Source: Chitinophaga sp. E66
GTDB taxonomy: Bacteria > Bacteroidota > Bacteroidia > Chitinophagales > Chitinophagaceae
Length of the DNA stretch: 64,000 nt
Direction of reading: 5' to 3'
Assembly: GCA_019285755.1 (NCBI GenBank)
Contig: CP079103.1
Coordinates: 5,551,001-5,615,000, forward strand
Part shown: in pieces, positions 52,301 through 62,873 of the stretch
Layout: each line of letters begins with the position of its first letter
How positions within the stretch are numbered: position 1 is the stretch's first letter
Made by a program: the position numbers and the translations under genes
The notes under the pieces: generated by a model
The model's input: the letters and a program-made list of their open reading frames with translations, nothing else
Database searches by the model: none
Told to the model about the DNA's origin: nothing

Positions 52301-53841
52301 ATTTCACCACCGCCGCACCACGATATCTATTCTATCGAAGACCTGGCACAGCTGATCTTCGACCTCAAGAACGCGAACCGCGCCGCCCGTATCAGCGTGA
52401 AACTGGTATCCAAAGCAGGTGTGGGCACGATCGCCGCTGGCGTTGCGAAAGCGCATGCCGATGTGATCCTGGTATCCGGATTCGACGGCGGCACCGGCGC
52501 ATCCCCATCAGCTCCATCAAGCACGCAGGGCTTCCCGGGAACTTGGTCTGGCTGAAACGCACCAGACGCTCGTTCGCAACAAACTCCGCAGCCGCGTGGT
52601 GGTGCAGGCAGACGGTCAGATGAAGACCGGCCGCGACATCGCTATCGCTACCCTTCTGGGCGCTGAAGAATGGGGTGTTGCTACCGCCGCCCTCGTAGTG
52701 GAAGGTTGTATCATGATGCGCAAATGCCATCTGAACACCTGCCCCGTAGGCGTGGCCACCCAGGATCCCGATCTGCGCAAACGCTTTAACGGCTCCGCAG
52801 ACGCCGTGGTGAACTTCTTCCACTTCATCGTGGCCGAGTTCCGCGAAATCATGGCCGAGCTTGGCTTCCGCACCGTTCAGGAAATGGTGGGCCGGTGGAA
52901 GTCCTCAAAGTGCGCGATAACATCGACCACTGGAAATTCAAGCACCTCGACCTCTCCCCGTATTGTACCGCGAACCGGCGTCAGACGAAACCGGCCTCTA
53001 CAAACAGGAAGAACAAGATCATGGTCTGGCCGAAGTCCTAGACTGGCAGCTCCTTAAAGCTTCCAAAGAAGCGCTGGAAAGCAAAACCCGCGTATACGGG
53101 CAGTATAAAGTAAGAAATACCGATCGTACCCTGGGTACGATCCTGTCTAACGAGATCTCCAAACGCTACAAGAGTGAAGGTCTCCCGGAAGACACGATCC
53201 ATTTCAAATTCACCGGTTCCGCGGGCCAGAGCTTCGGCGCCTTTAATACCAAAGGCGTAACGCTCGAACTGGAAGGCGAAGCCAACGACTACTTCGGCAA
53301 AGGCCTCTCCGGCGCCAAACTGATCCTCTATCCTTCTACGGAAGCGGGTTTCAAAGCGGAGGAGAACATCATCGCGGGCAACGTGGCGCTGTATGGCGCA
53401 ACTTCCGGCGAAGCCTACATCCGCGGTAAAGCCGGCGAGCGCTTCTGCGTTCGTAACTCCGGCGCCACGGTAGTTACCGAGGGCACGGGCGACCACGGTT
53501 GCGAATACATGACCGGCGGCCGCGCAGTCATCCTTGGTGAAACAGGCCGCAACTTCGGCGCAGGCATGAGCGGCGGTATCGCCTTCGTGTATGACGTGAA
53601 GGGCACCTTCGCCGGACAATGCAACCCGGAAATGATCGACCTGGATCCCGTTGGCGAAACCGACGCCGCACAGCTGCACGACCTGATCACCAAGCATCAC
53701 GCGTACACTAACAGCACTGTGGCAAAGTTCATCCTCAGCGACTGGGAAAATCAGCTTCGCCACTTCGTGAAAGTATTCCCGAAAGAATACAAGGCCGCCC
53801 TCAAAGCAGCCGCCGCGAAAGGTGTGAAAAGCAAAGCGTAA
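49319..53841 (+). CDS. gltB: Glutamate synthase, large (alpha) subunit
   Basis: About 1507 residues, normal length. Glutamine amidotransferase N-terminus EHDACGTGFTAHIKG with catalytic Cys after a short propeptide; central FMN/synthase domain with AFAT-like FATGAMSFGSISHEAHSTLA and the 3Fe-4S cysteines in CIMMRKCHLNTCPVG; C-terminal GXGXG-type beta helix. At least seven single-base losses: about 50268, 50535, 51160, 52507, 52541, 52892 and 52963. gltD follows after 37 bases. It makes glutamate from glutamine and 2-oxoglutarate with the small subunit. Confidence 0.96.
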
Positions 53842-53878
53842 CAAAACTATTTATCTAAGCGACCAAGCAGAGACAGAT

Positions 53879-55352
53879 ATGGGTAAACCAACAGGATTTC
53901 TGGAATTTACGAGGAACTGCCTAAGAAGGCGGATGTCACTTCCCGCGTAAAACATTATAATGAATTTGTGGAGCGATTCCCGAGAACAAGCTCAATGAAC
54001 AGTCGGCCCGTTGCATGAACTGCGGCGTTCCGTTCTGCCACAGCGGCTGCCCTCTCGGCAACGTCATCCCCGAATTCAACGACGCGGTTTACCGCAAAGA
54101 CTGGCAGGAAGCATATGACGTGCTCACCTCCACCAACAACTTCCCCGAATTCACCGGCCGTATCTGTCCGCGCGCCGTGCGAAAGCGCCTGCGTGCTGGG
54201 CATCAACCAGCCGCCCGTGGCTATCGAGGAAATCGAGAAGCACATCATCGAGATCGCATTTGATAAAGGACTGGTGAAAGCCAAAGTTCCCCGTGTGCGC
54301 ACCGGCAAGAAAGTTGCCGTGATCGGTTCCGGCCCCGCAGGCCCTCGCCGCTGCCGCACAGCTCAACTATGCAGGTCACCTCGTGACCGTGTTCGAGCGC
54401 GACGATAAGCCCGGAGGGCTCCTCCGCTACGGTATCCCTGACTTCAAACTGGAGAAATGGGTGATCGACCGCCGCGTGGCGCTGATGGAAGAAGAAGGCG
54501 TAACCTTCCAATGCAATGCAAACGTGGGTGTAAACGTTAGTATCAACGACATCCTCCGCGAATTCAACGCTGTTGTACTGGCGGGCGGCTCCACCATCCC
54601 CGCGACCTCACCATTCCGGGCAGGGAGCTCAAAGGCGTGCATTTCGCCATGGACTTCCTCAAACAACAAAACCAAAGAGTCGGCAAATCCAAAGTTTCCG
54701 GCGAAGATATCCTGGCCACCGGCAAGAACGTGGTAGTGATCGGCGGTGGCGACACCGGGTCCGACTGCGTGGGCACCTCCAACCGTCATGGCGCCAAGAG
54801 CGTAATGCAGCTGGAGCTGATGCCGAAACCCCGGTAGACCGTAACAATTTCATGCCCTGGCCCACTTACCCGATGGTCCTCAAAACGTCGACTTCGCACG
54901 AAGAAGGCGCCGACCGTCACTGGGCCATAGCAACCAAAGAATTTATCGGAGACGATAAAGGCAATTTAAAAGGCCTCAAGCTGGTGGACCTTACCTGGTC
55001 TTTCGGTGAAGACGGCCGCCCCGGGCGCTTCGTGGAAGTGGCCGGCTCGGAAAGAACCGTTCCCTGCGAACTGGCGTTCCTGGCGATGGGCTTCCTTCAT
55101 CCTCAGTTCAAAGGCATGCTGGAAGACCTCTCCATCGAAACCGACGAGCGCGGCAACGTAAAAGCTACCGAGAAAGCTTATCAGACCTCCATCCCGAAGG
55201 TGTTTGCAGCCGGCGACATGCGCCGTGGTCAATCCCTCGTGGTATGGGCCATTAGTGAAGGAAGAGAGTGTGCAAGAAAAGTGGACGAGTTTCTGATGGG
55301 CGCATCCCAACTGGAAAGCAAGGACAATTCCTTAATGCATCTTTCCATGTAA
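53879..55352 (+). CDS. gltD: Glutamate synthase, small (beta) subunit
   Basis: NADPH-dependent FAD subunit of about 490 residues. N-terminal 4Fe-4S cysteines: CMNCGVPFCHSGCPLGNVIPEFN and repaired CPAPCESACVLG. FAD motif VAVIGSGPAG and NADPH motif VVVIGGGDTGSDC; C-terminal GDMRRGQSLVVWAI. Six junctions near 53913, 53981, 54176, 54343, 54604 and 54833. Start ATG 53879. Terminator follows, so gltBD is probably a two-gene operon. Confidence 0.95.
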
Positions 55353-55408
55353 TTCTTGAATCTTAACTCTTCTCATAAGCAGGTTTAGATTTTGTTGTAA
55401 CCTTCAGC

Positions 55409-55434
55409 CGGGCCGGGTTTTTACCCGGCCTTTC
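55409..55434 (+). terminator. Terminator after gltBD
   Basis: GGCCGGGT (55411-55418) pairs with ACCCGGCC (55423-55430), followed by TTT, about 55 bases after gltD. Confidence 0.8.
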
Positions 55435-55533
55435 GCTTTGCAATGAAGCCCCATAAGCGTATGGCGCAACGAAAAAGCGGCGCACTCATTTATTTCATAA
55501 ATTTATAGTAGTAACTAACCAAAAGAAAACCAT

Positions 55534-56377
55534 ATGCGCTGGCAAGGACGCCGAGAAAGTACAAACGTAGATGACCGCAGAGGCTCCGGCCGCGGAGGCC
55601 TGGTAGTGGGCGGCGGTATCGGTACCATCGTGATTGCTCTGCTCGTTTACTTCCTGGGGGCGATCCTTCACAGGTCGTGAATATGCAACAAACCCAACCC
55701 CAGCAAGGCCAGCTCTCTCCGGAGCAGGAAGCGCGGGAAAAAGAGGCCGCCTCATTCACCAAGGTGGTGCTGGCTGAAACCGAAGATGTATGGCACAAGG
55801 TCTTTAATGAAATAGGTCGTCAATATCAGGAGCCAACCCTTGTTATGTTTACAGGCGGGGTTCAAAGTGCCTGCGGCAATGCCACCGCAGCTTCAGGCCC
55901 CTTCTACTGCCCGGCCGATCACCAGGTTTATATCGACCTGTCATTTTACGACGAGCTCAAAAACAACCTTAACGCCCCCGGAGATATGGCGATGGCCTAT
56001 GTGATCGCTCATGAAGTTGGGCATCACGTTCAAAATCTGTTGGGCGTTTCGGAAAAGGTACAATCCATGCGGGGCCGCCTTAGTGAAGCAGAATACAACA
56101 AACTTTCCGTTAAGCTCGAACTGCAGGCCGATTTCTATGCCGGCCTCTGGGCACACTATATGAAGGGTACAGCAGATTTCATCGAGCCTGGCGACATCGA
56201 GGAGGCGCTCAACGCAGCCAATGCCATCGGCGACGACCGCTTGCAACAGCAGTCGCGCGGGTACGTTGTACCAGATGCCTTTACGCATGGCACCTCCGCT
56301 CAAAGAATGTACTGGTTCAAAAAGGGATTCGAATCCGGCGACATCCGCCAGGAGACACTTTCAACAGCCCACAATGA
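55534..56377 (+). CDS. YpfJ/KPN_02809 family neutral zinc metallopeptidase
   Basis: About 281 residues. N-terminal MRWQGRRESTNVDDRRGSG, a transmembrane helix (GGIGTIVIALLVYFLGG), then the domain with QSACGNATAASGPFYCPADHQVYID and the zinc motif HEVGHH in VIAHEVGHHVQNLLG. C-terminal end DAFTHGTSAQRMYWFKKGF is family-typical. Junctions at about 55661 and 56352; after the second repair the protein ends in GDTFNSPQ at TGA 56375-56377, overlapping the next gene by ATGA. Confidence 0.85.
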
Positions 56378-56937
56378 AACGACAGATCGTCTGGAAAGGA
56401 CTTTACTACCAAATGATGGAATATTGTAGCATAGACGCTACGGGTAGCGACATCCGTGTCAACGGCACGATCGTCGGGTTCGGGGAAGACATGCCTTTTT
56501 CTGTATCGTACGATATCGTGGCGGACCGCGCCTGGCAGATCTCCGGCCTCGAGATGGCCATCGAGCGCGATGGGGATTGCTCCTGGATCTCGCTCCACCG
56601 CGACACCAACGGCAAATGGACACAAACCGGTCACACCCGGGATGAGTGGGACCACTGTATCGATGTAGATATTTCCCTCACACCATTTACCAACACCCTT
56701 CCCATCCGCCGGCTTAATCTTCAACCTGGCGAACGCACGGAGATCGAAGTGCTTTACATCAACGTTTTCGAAAACGAAGTCAAACCTGTCACTCAGTTTT
56801 ACACCCGCCTTGATGAAAACCGTTATCTCTACGAAGGCGTCCTGAAAGACTTTAAACGGGAAATCATTACCGATGAAGATGGATTGGTGATTGATTATCC
56901 CGGCTTGTTTTACGCGGTTCAGTCCGAGACGGAGTAA
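56374..56937 (+). CDS. Putative glycolipid-binding domain protein (DUF1089 type)
   Basis: Intact 187 residues starting MKRQIVWKGLYYQMMEYCSID. Typical pattern: an N-terminal strand with VWKGL, RDEWDHCIDVDISLTPFTNTLPIRRLNL, VLYINVFENEVKPVTQFYTRLDENRYLYEG and a terminal DYPGLFYAV. The start overlaps the metallopeptidase stop by 4 bases (ATGA). The family is named for a proposed glycolipid-binding fold; ligand unverified. Confidence 0.8.
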   Translation: MKRQIVWKGLYYQMMEYCSIDATGSDIRVNGTIVGFGEDMPFSVSYDIVADRAWQISGLEMAIERDGDCSWISLHRDTNGKWTQTGHTRDEWDHCIDVDISLTPFTNTLPIRRLNLQPGERTEIEVLYINVFENEVKPVTQFYTRLDENRYLYEGVLKDFKREIITDEDGLVIDYPGLFYAVQSETE

Positions 56938-58005
56938 TTTTTCTTTAATAGCCAGAGATAGTGTTCGGGCATGTGATGTACAAATATGTTCTTGCCGTCG
57001 AATGGGAACTTCTCATGGTATTCCGCGTCGGTCATCAGGACGACGGGAGTTCCACAAGTCATATAGTTATTACTGAAAACGTAATCGGGTTGCTGCATTT
57101 CGGGCAGATGCCTTTTGGCTAGTTTGAATACGCCATTTCCCAATGTCTTTCTGAAGCGGCGCACGCTGCGGTTAGTGGTGCGGGTAAGCCTGTTGTAAAT
57201 CATGTTACCATACAACCGTACAAAAACTTCTGTTTCTTTAATTCTCCCTTGACGTTCATAAAAGGGCTGGGCGTGTTGAAATCTTGTATGGTCTGCAATG
57301 ATAACGGCGTTTCCGGTACCCAGTCATCACTGTTTACGATACGAAATCCCCAGCCATCACGGGTGATGTTTTCAAAGTCATATGCATAGAACAAGTTGCC
57401 TGGTTTGGGCGCGGCGCTGCAGTATGTTTTGAAGTGTATGTCTTTTGGCAAATCTGGGAGATAGTGAAGGTATGAGCGAAGTAAAAACGCGATGGCGCCT
57501 CCTGGCTATGGCCCATGATGATGAATTGGCGGGTGCCTTTTGCATAGCGCGCTTTCACATGGGCGGTAATGTCGGCAGACATGAACCCAACGGCGGCCGT
57601 CCATCCCACATGAACGAATGACTTTCCGGAATCCGCAGCTAGCTTGTAAGTCCAGCGGGTACTGTCGTTTAACTGAAGCGTTCCCTGGGCAGGGATCATT
57701 GCGGCGTAGAAGTTGGCGAGCCAGCTTTCCAGTTTGCCGATCGTACCGCGGATCATTATAACATCTACCCCATCATTTCTTTCCCACAAAACCCAGCGGT
57801 TATAAAATCCTACTTCCGGCGAAGTGTACAGCAGACGGTATGCCGGCGGATGATTTTTGGATTTTGCCGTATCGCCGTCGAAATGAAGGTTCATGAGATC
57901 TTTATATTCGTTGGCGTCGAAACCCGTTTTGAGCTGGGCTTTCACAGGCAGGGCCAACACGGCCGCAAGGGCCAACAAGATAGCGCGCATGTTTTTTCCA
58001 AACAT
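56919..58005 (-). CDS. Lipase class 3-like exported hydrolase
   Basis: About 361 residues with signal peptide (MRAILLALAAVLALPVKAQ, start ATG 58005 or 57990). Nucleophile motif repaired to IIMGHSQGGAIAFLLRSYL (GxSxG). Preceding VDVIMIRGTIGKLESWLANFYAAMIPAQG is the usual class 3 lipase strand-helix. Acid likely in IVNSDDWVPE; catalytic His near MPEHYLWLLKK. Two junctions, about 57510 and 57219. Its 3' end overlaps the glycolipid-binding gene by 19 bases, convergently. Confidence 0.75.
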
Positions 58006-58069
58006 AACAAAAATTGTCGTGTAAAGTTGATATGCGTTAAATTGCAATGTCACTATTTAACCGCTTATC

Positions 58070-58566
58070 ATGATCAGGATTACGGAAGCTACGCCAGACC
58101 AACTGGCTATTGTGCAGCAGATCGCTTATGAAACCTGGCCACATACATTTGGAGATATTCTATCTCCGCAGCAGATCGATTATATGTTGAAGATGATGTA
58201 CGACCTCGATGTGCTGCGGGAATCCGTTGAACAGAAAAACGTTGTATTTCTGTTAGCTAATGTGGATGGGACTTTTGGTGGATTTGCCAGCTATGAGCTC
58301 AATTATAAAAAGAACCGGTATCAAAATTGCACAAGATCTATGTGCTGCCGTCGATGCAGGGCAAGAACGTAGGTCAGGCCCTTATCTCTGCAGTAGAAAG
58401 CATCGCGCGGGAAGCGGGTATGCAAAAGTTATCGCTCAATGTAAACCGCGATAACAAAGCCGCCGGATTTTACGAACGTAATGGATTTGAGAAAACCGGC
58501 GAAGAAGACATCGACATCGGTGATGGCTTTTTCATGAACGACGCCATCATGACCAAGAAATTGTAA
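58070..58566 (+). CDS. GNAT family N-acetyltransferase
   Basis: About 165 residues. N-terminal MIRITEATPDQLAIVQQIAYETWPHTFGDILS, core LHKIYVLPSMQGKNVGQALISAVESIA (acetyl-CoA loop Q-G-K-x-x-G-x-A), then LSLNVNRDNKAAGFYERNGFEKTGEEDIDIGDGFFMNDAIM. One base missing at about 58321 (CGGT region) between the halves. Substrate unknown. RlpA starts 8 bases later. Confidence 0.88.
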
Positions 58567-58574
58567 AGAGGAAT

Positions 58575-58948
58575 ATGATCCAACGAAAATACCTCCTGCC
58601 AACGCTCGCCGCGGCTGCAATGCTGTGCTTCAGCTCCTGTGCCCGCCAGATATCCCAATCCGGAAAAGCCTCCTTTTACGCCGACAAGTTCCAGGGCCGC
58701 AAAACCGCCAATGGTGAAACGTTTCGCCAGGGCCGTATGACGGCAGCTCACAAAACGCTACCTTTCGGCACTAAAGTCAAAGTTACCAACCTGGACAACG
58801 GGAAAACCATAAAGGTTCGCGTTAACGACCGTGGTCCCTTCGTTGCGGGCCGTATTATTGACCTGTCAAAAAAGCAGCTAAGAAACTCGGTATGGTCAAT
58901 GCCGGAGTAGCGAATGTTAAGATTAAGTATAAAAAACCCAAAGGATAG
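58575..58948 (+). CDS. RlpA-like septal ring lytic transglycosylase, lipoprotein
   Basis: About 124 residues; lipobox in LCFSSCARQ. DPBB domain: GKASFYADKFQGRKTANGE, MTAAHKTLPFGTKVKVTNLDNGKTIKVRVNDRGPFVAGRIIDLSKKAAKKLGM. RlpA cleaves naked glycan strands; the catalytic Asp is in NDRGPF. Ends YKKPKG. One base missing at about 58872. No SPOR domain is fused. Confidence 0.88.
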
Positions 58949-59056
58949 CGATTCTCTTTCTTTTAACAAATTTTCGTCATATATTCGGGTAAAGCGTCGT
59001 GTTCAACTATGGACTATTGGTTTCCCATACCTACAGTTTCCAATGAACTCCCTCCG

Positions 59057-59539
59057 ATGACCAACTTGCCCGCTTACCCGGATTTTACCGTAACCCTTTC
59101 CGGCGACAACTGGCGACAGGCTGAGTTTGTCAATATTTCCAAGCTGAAAACAGTCGGCGAGGAAGTGGACGAAATCAAGGAAATCCATATCAACCACAGC
59201 CGTGAAATGGCTGAGGGGCTTCGTGCCTACGAACTTGTCCACGTTCGCAGCAGCATTGGCGCACCCGAACTTTTCATTCCCCTCTTCGAACTTCGCTCTT
59301 TTCTAAATAGCGATTCCCTGGGCGCCATCGCCATCGATTTACATCCCGGCTTTGTAAAAAACGGTTTTGCAATTACCTCCCGTGGAGGATGTTATTATGG
59401 TACTGAAGAAAACGGTATCATCAAATCGCTGGCGCTTTGCGATGCCAACGACCGCGCCAGTTATGAGGTGCCGCGTATCGTGCGCCATTTTTCCCTGATA
59501 TTCGTAGATTGGTGTGATTGCTGTATTATTACTCCGTAA
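59057..59539 (+). CDS. Hypothetical protein
   Basis: 160 residues from MTNLPAYPDFTVTLSGDNWRQAEFVNISKLKTVGEEVDEIKEIHINHSREM; an upstream ATG at 59009 would add 16 residues. The sequence includes IDLHPGFVKNGFAITSRGGCYYGTEENG and a Cys-rich end FVDWCDCCIITP. No signal peptide or membrane segment. I recognise no family. The frame is intact, and the composition is protein-like. Confidence 0.6.
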   Translation: MTNLPAYPDFTVTLSGDNWRQAEFVNISKLKTVGEEVDEIKEIHINHSREMAEGLRAYELVHVRSSIGAPELFIPLFELRSFLNSDSLGAIAIDLHPGFVKNGFAITSRGGCYYGTEENGIIKSLALCDANDRASYEVPRIVRHFSLIFVDWCDCCIITP

Positions 59540-59632
59540 ATCGTATTGTAATCATTCTCGCGCTGCGTCTGTGTTTTGTCAATTTTGACGAACAGACTTG
59601 CATTCCGGCCTTCCGAAGATTTTATTTGTTTT

Positions 59633-60900
59633 ATGAAAATGCTACGCTACTCTTTACTCTGCTGCGCCCTCGCTGCAACCGCGCCTGCTTTGGCGCAAAC
59701 TGCACCGGTGATTTTGCCGGGCTTCACCGCTTATGCGGACCCCGCGGAAACCGGGGTAGATATTTCCGGCCGGAACGGGGTGGTCCGTTGGACAGACAGC
59801 GCCAATACCGTTCATTTCTGGTTTCATGCTTCCAGCACAGGCTCTCTTAAATTGGGGCTCCAGGCAAAAATGACGCCCCATCCACCCTGCGGGTTTCTGT
59901 CAACGGCGCCGAGAAAATTGTAACGGTTCCCGCCGGCAGTGAATTCGCCGACATTCCCGTCTTATCCACGAAACTGAAGAAACCCGGTTTTTATGATATC
60001 GCCCTTAAAGGAATTTCCAAACAAGGAAGTACCTATGCGGATATAAAAGGCATCACGCTCGAGGGCCCCGCCACGAAAGATATCCAGTTTAACCCGAAAC
60101 CCTGGCGCCGCTCCGCGTCTGTCCACCTCGGTTATACTCCACCCCAGGGCAAAGATGTAGAGTGGTTCTATGGTGAAATTACCGTACCGGAAGGCCAAGA
60201 CAAGATCGGCACTTACTTTATGTCTTGCGGCTGGCACCGCGGATACTTCGGCATGCAGGTGAACGGGCCTGATGAAAGAAGGATCATTTTCTCCGTATGG
60301 GATTCCGGTAAAGAGCCTGACGACCGCGCTAAAGTTCGGTACGAAGACCAGGTAACGCTGCTCGCTAAAGGAGATTCCGTTGTTGCCCACGGCTTTGGTG
60401 GAGAAGGGACCGGTGGACATAGCCATTGGGTATATGACTGGAAAGCCGGCCAAACTTACAAATTCCTCATGCATGCGGTTCCCTTTGTAAAAGGAAAAGA
60501 CAGCACCACACAATATTCCGCCTATTTCTTTGTGCCGGAACACAACGAATGGAAACTGATCGCTTCTTTCCGCGCACCCAAAGATGGTAAGTACATGAGC
60601 CATCTCTATTCCTTCCTCGAAAACTTCAGCTTTGAAAATGGCCACGTTTACCGCAAAGGTTATTACGGCAACCATTGGATCAAAACACCCCAGGGCGAAT
60701 GGATCGAACTGACTAAAGCACGTTTCACGAACGATGCTACCGCCCGGGCCAAAGATCGCCTGGACTTCGGTGGAGGCTCCGAAAACGGTATGTTCTACCT
60801 CTGGACAGCCGGCTTCATTCCTGCTAACGCTAAACTGGGCGACACCTTTGAGCGCCCCGCTATCGGAAGAGCCCCGCTAATCGAACTTCCAAAATTCTAA
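59633..60900 (+). CDS. DUF3472 domain-containing exported protein (with DUF5077-like N-terminus)
   Basis: About 422 residues, signal peptide ending AQT. N-terminal carbohydrate-binding-like region APVILPGFTAYADPAETGVDISGRNGVVRWTDSANTVHFWFHAS, then DUF3472: EWFYGEITVPEGQDKIGTYFMSCGWHRGYFGMQVNGPDERRIIFSVWDSG, TGGHSHWVYDWKAGQTYKFL and NGHVYRKGYYGNHWI. One base missing at about 59866 (AAAA before TGACG). Likely acts on or binds glycans; no activity is known. Start ATG 59633. Confidence 0.85.
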
Positions 60901-60920
60901 TAATCAACACTCCAGATATG

Positions 60921-60948
60921 GAAAGCTCCCATTTCGGGGGCTTTTTTT
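60921..60948 (+). terminator. Terminator after the DUF3472 gene
   Basis: Short stem AAAGCTCCC with GGGGGCTTT (one G:U pair) and a strong T7 tail, 20 bases after the stop. Confidence 0.8.
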
Positions 60949-60977
60949 GCATATTATAGTCAAATAAGCTTGTCTTA

Positions 60978-61013
60978 ATGTAAAACATACTTTACTTTAT
61001 GTAAAAAATACTT
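60978..61013 (+). promoter_or_regulatory. Paired 15-bp direct repeat, candidate operator for the HTH module
   Basis: ATGTAAAACATACTT (60978-60992) and ATGTAAAAAATACTT (60999-61013) differ at one base and are spaced exactly 21 bp apart, two helical turns. They lie 28 bases upstream of the membrane protein ATG, where a dimeric HTH repressor could bind for autoregulation (inference). Confidence 0.55.
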
Positions 61014-61040
61014 AACTTGGATTTATTAAACTGCTTATTC

Positions 61041-61477
61041 ATGAAACCAAAGTATCTCTTACCGCACCTGTACAAAAAAATCGGATGGTGGATCACTATT
61101 CCCGCTTTCATTCTAGGCATTCGCTTTTTTACGCCGCTCAACGTTTTCCCTTTTCCGCCGTTGGACTGGATAAAAAATTTACTCGGGGACACCATTGAAG
61201 AAGTCACCATGTTTATGCTTTTCATCGGTATGCTCATGGTTTCCTACAGCCAGGAGAAAGATGAAGATGAATACATTGGGCGCCTGCGGCTTGAGTCATT
61301 GCAAATAGCGGTCATCATCAATTACGTGCTGCTGATGATCGCCGCCTGTATATGGCACTGGCTCGACTTCTTGAGCGTGATGATGTATAATATGTTTACG
61401 ATTCTCGTCATCTTCATCGCTCGTTTCCATTTCCTGCTTTACCGTCAAAAAAATCGCTGCATGAAAAATATGATTAA
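61041..61477 (+). CDS. Small membrane protein preceding an HTH regulator
   Basis: Three or four transmembrane segments (KIGWWITIPAFILGIRFF, VTMFMLFIGMLMVSYS, LQIAVIINYVLLMIAACIWHWL, MMYNMFTILVIFIARFHF). As written the frame runs on into the HTH domain. One extra A in the A7 run at 61447-61453 gives an end RQKKSLHEKYD with TAA at 61475-61477, which overlaps the HTH start. I prefer this two-gene reading because such undercalls are everywhere in this window. Function unknown; possibly sensor or antagonist of the regulator. Confidence 0.65.
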
Positions 61478-61661
61478 GGTTGAGCGTGCGCGGATGAATC
61501 TTACACAAGATGAGCTTGCACGATTGACAGGCGTTTCGCGTCAAACGATCAACACTATTGAGTCCAATAAATACGTCCCTTCCACCATTCTGGCCCTGAA
61601 AATCGCCAAAGTTTTCGCAAAGCCGGTCGAAGAGATTTTTCTCCTGACGGACGAAGACTGA
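61461..61661 (+). CDS. XRE family helix-turn-helix regulator
   Basis: 66 residues: MKNMIKVERARMNLTQDELARLTGVSRQTINTIESNKYVPSTILALKIAKVFAKPVEEIFLL. The HTH_3 core (TQDELARLTGVSRQTINTIE) is canonical. Start ATG 61461 or 61470, overlapping the membrane protein end after repair. As sequenced, it appears fused to that protein. The upstream paired repeats are plausible targets. Small XRE repressors paired with membrane proteins are common in Bacteroidota. Confidence 0.85.
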   Translation: MKNMIKVERARMNLTQDELARLTGVSRQTINTIESNKYVPSTILALKIAKVFAKPVEEIFLLTDED

Positions 61662-61775
61662 TTAGCATTGTCAGCTTTGAGTCCTATCCCGGGCCGCTGT
61701 TGTGTCACTCACTTCGGCGGCCCATCTTTTTCATCCTTTTTTAAAAATTGTACATTAGCATAAATTCCCACCGGT

Positions 61776-62872
61776 ATGCCCAAAAACCCAATACAGCCGA
61801 TAGCGGACGCGATCAATCTTTTAAGATCCGCAAAAAGAGATTGATGAACTTCAATCCCGTCACGGCCGTTTCTTCCCGCAAACCGGTTGACCATGTTCGC
61901 ATTACCATCTATGAATACGACAGCGGATATTTCCATGAAGAAACCACCGAGAAAGTATCCGACTGTTTCCGCTTCGCTGAAACCGAAACAAAAAAATGGA
62001 TTAACGTTGATGGCATTCGCCGTGAGGACGTAGAATCCATCTGCCGGCATTTCAACGTGCATTACCTGCTTATGGAAGATATCATGAGCACCGGCCAGCG
62101 CGCCAAGATGGATGAGATCGGCGACAATCTTTTCTGTTTGCTCCCGATGTGCTATTTTAAAATGGAAAGCTCATCCGTAGATGTAGAACAGGTTAGTCTT
62201 GTATTAGGTAAAAACGTTGTCATTTCCTTTCAGGACGATCCCAACCGCGACGTCTTCAATCCCATCCGCGACCGCCTGCGCACTGCTGGCACTAAGCTTC
62301 GCCTTTCCGGTTCAGACTATCTGCTGTACGCTTTACTCGATATCATCGTCGACAACTATTTCATCGTGATGGATCACCTCGGCGACCGCATCGAATTAAT
62401 GGAAGATATCATTCCCCGTCAACCCAATAACCGTACACTTGGTCGGGTAAATTTCCTTCGCCGCGAGCTAATGGAATTTAAGCGCAGCATCGCTCCCGTC
62501 CGGGATCTGATGAGCGGGCTCATGAAATCAGAAAACGCGTTGCTTGAAGAAAATACCGAGAAATATTTCAAAGACGTCTCAGACCATATCATCCAGGCGG
62601 TAGACCTGGCGGAAAGCTATCGCGATATGATGATCAACCTCCAGGAGTTGTATCACGCGCAGATGAACCAGAAGATGAACGAAGTCATGAAGGTTTTAAC
62701 TGTGGTGACTACATTACTCGCTCCGATGACGGTGATCACAGGTATTTACGGCATGAACTTCGATCACATGCCGGAATTAAAAAACCCCAATGGTTATTTT
62801 GTAACCCTTGGGGCAATGATGTTGATTTTCGTGGGGATGATCATATTCTTCCGCAAGCGCGGATGGTTCTGA
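61776..62872 (+). CDS. corA: CorA family magnesium/divalent cation transporter
   Basis: About 365 residues. One missing base at about 61822 joins an N-terminal MPKNPIQPIADAINLL to KIRKKRLMNFNPVTAVSSRKPVDHVRITIYEYD, so I extend the start to ATG 61776; the conservative start is 61844. Long cytoplasmic domain, then two C-terminal helices with the pore motif GMN in ITGIYGMNFDHMPELKNPNGYF. The tail FFRKRGWF is family-typical. Probably imports Mg2+ (or Ni/Co). Confidence 0.92.
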
Positions 62873-62873
62873 C

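Noticed and set aside
56320..56345. tRNA-like GGATTCGAATCC
   Set aside because: Lies inside the conserved metallopeptidase frame and has no matching acceptor, D or anticodon arms.
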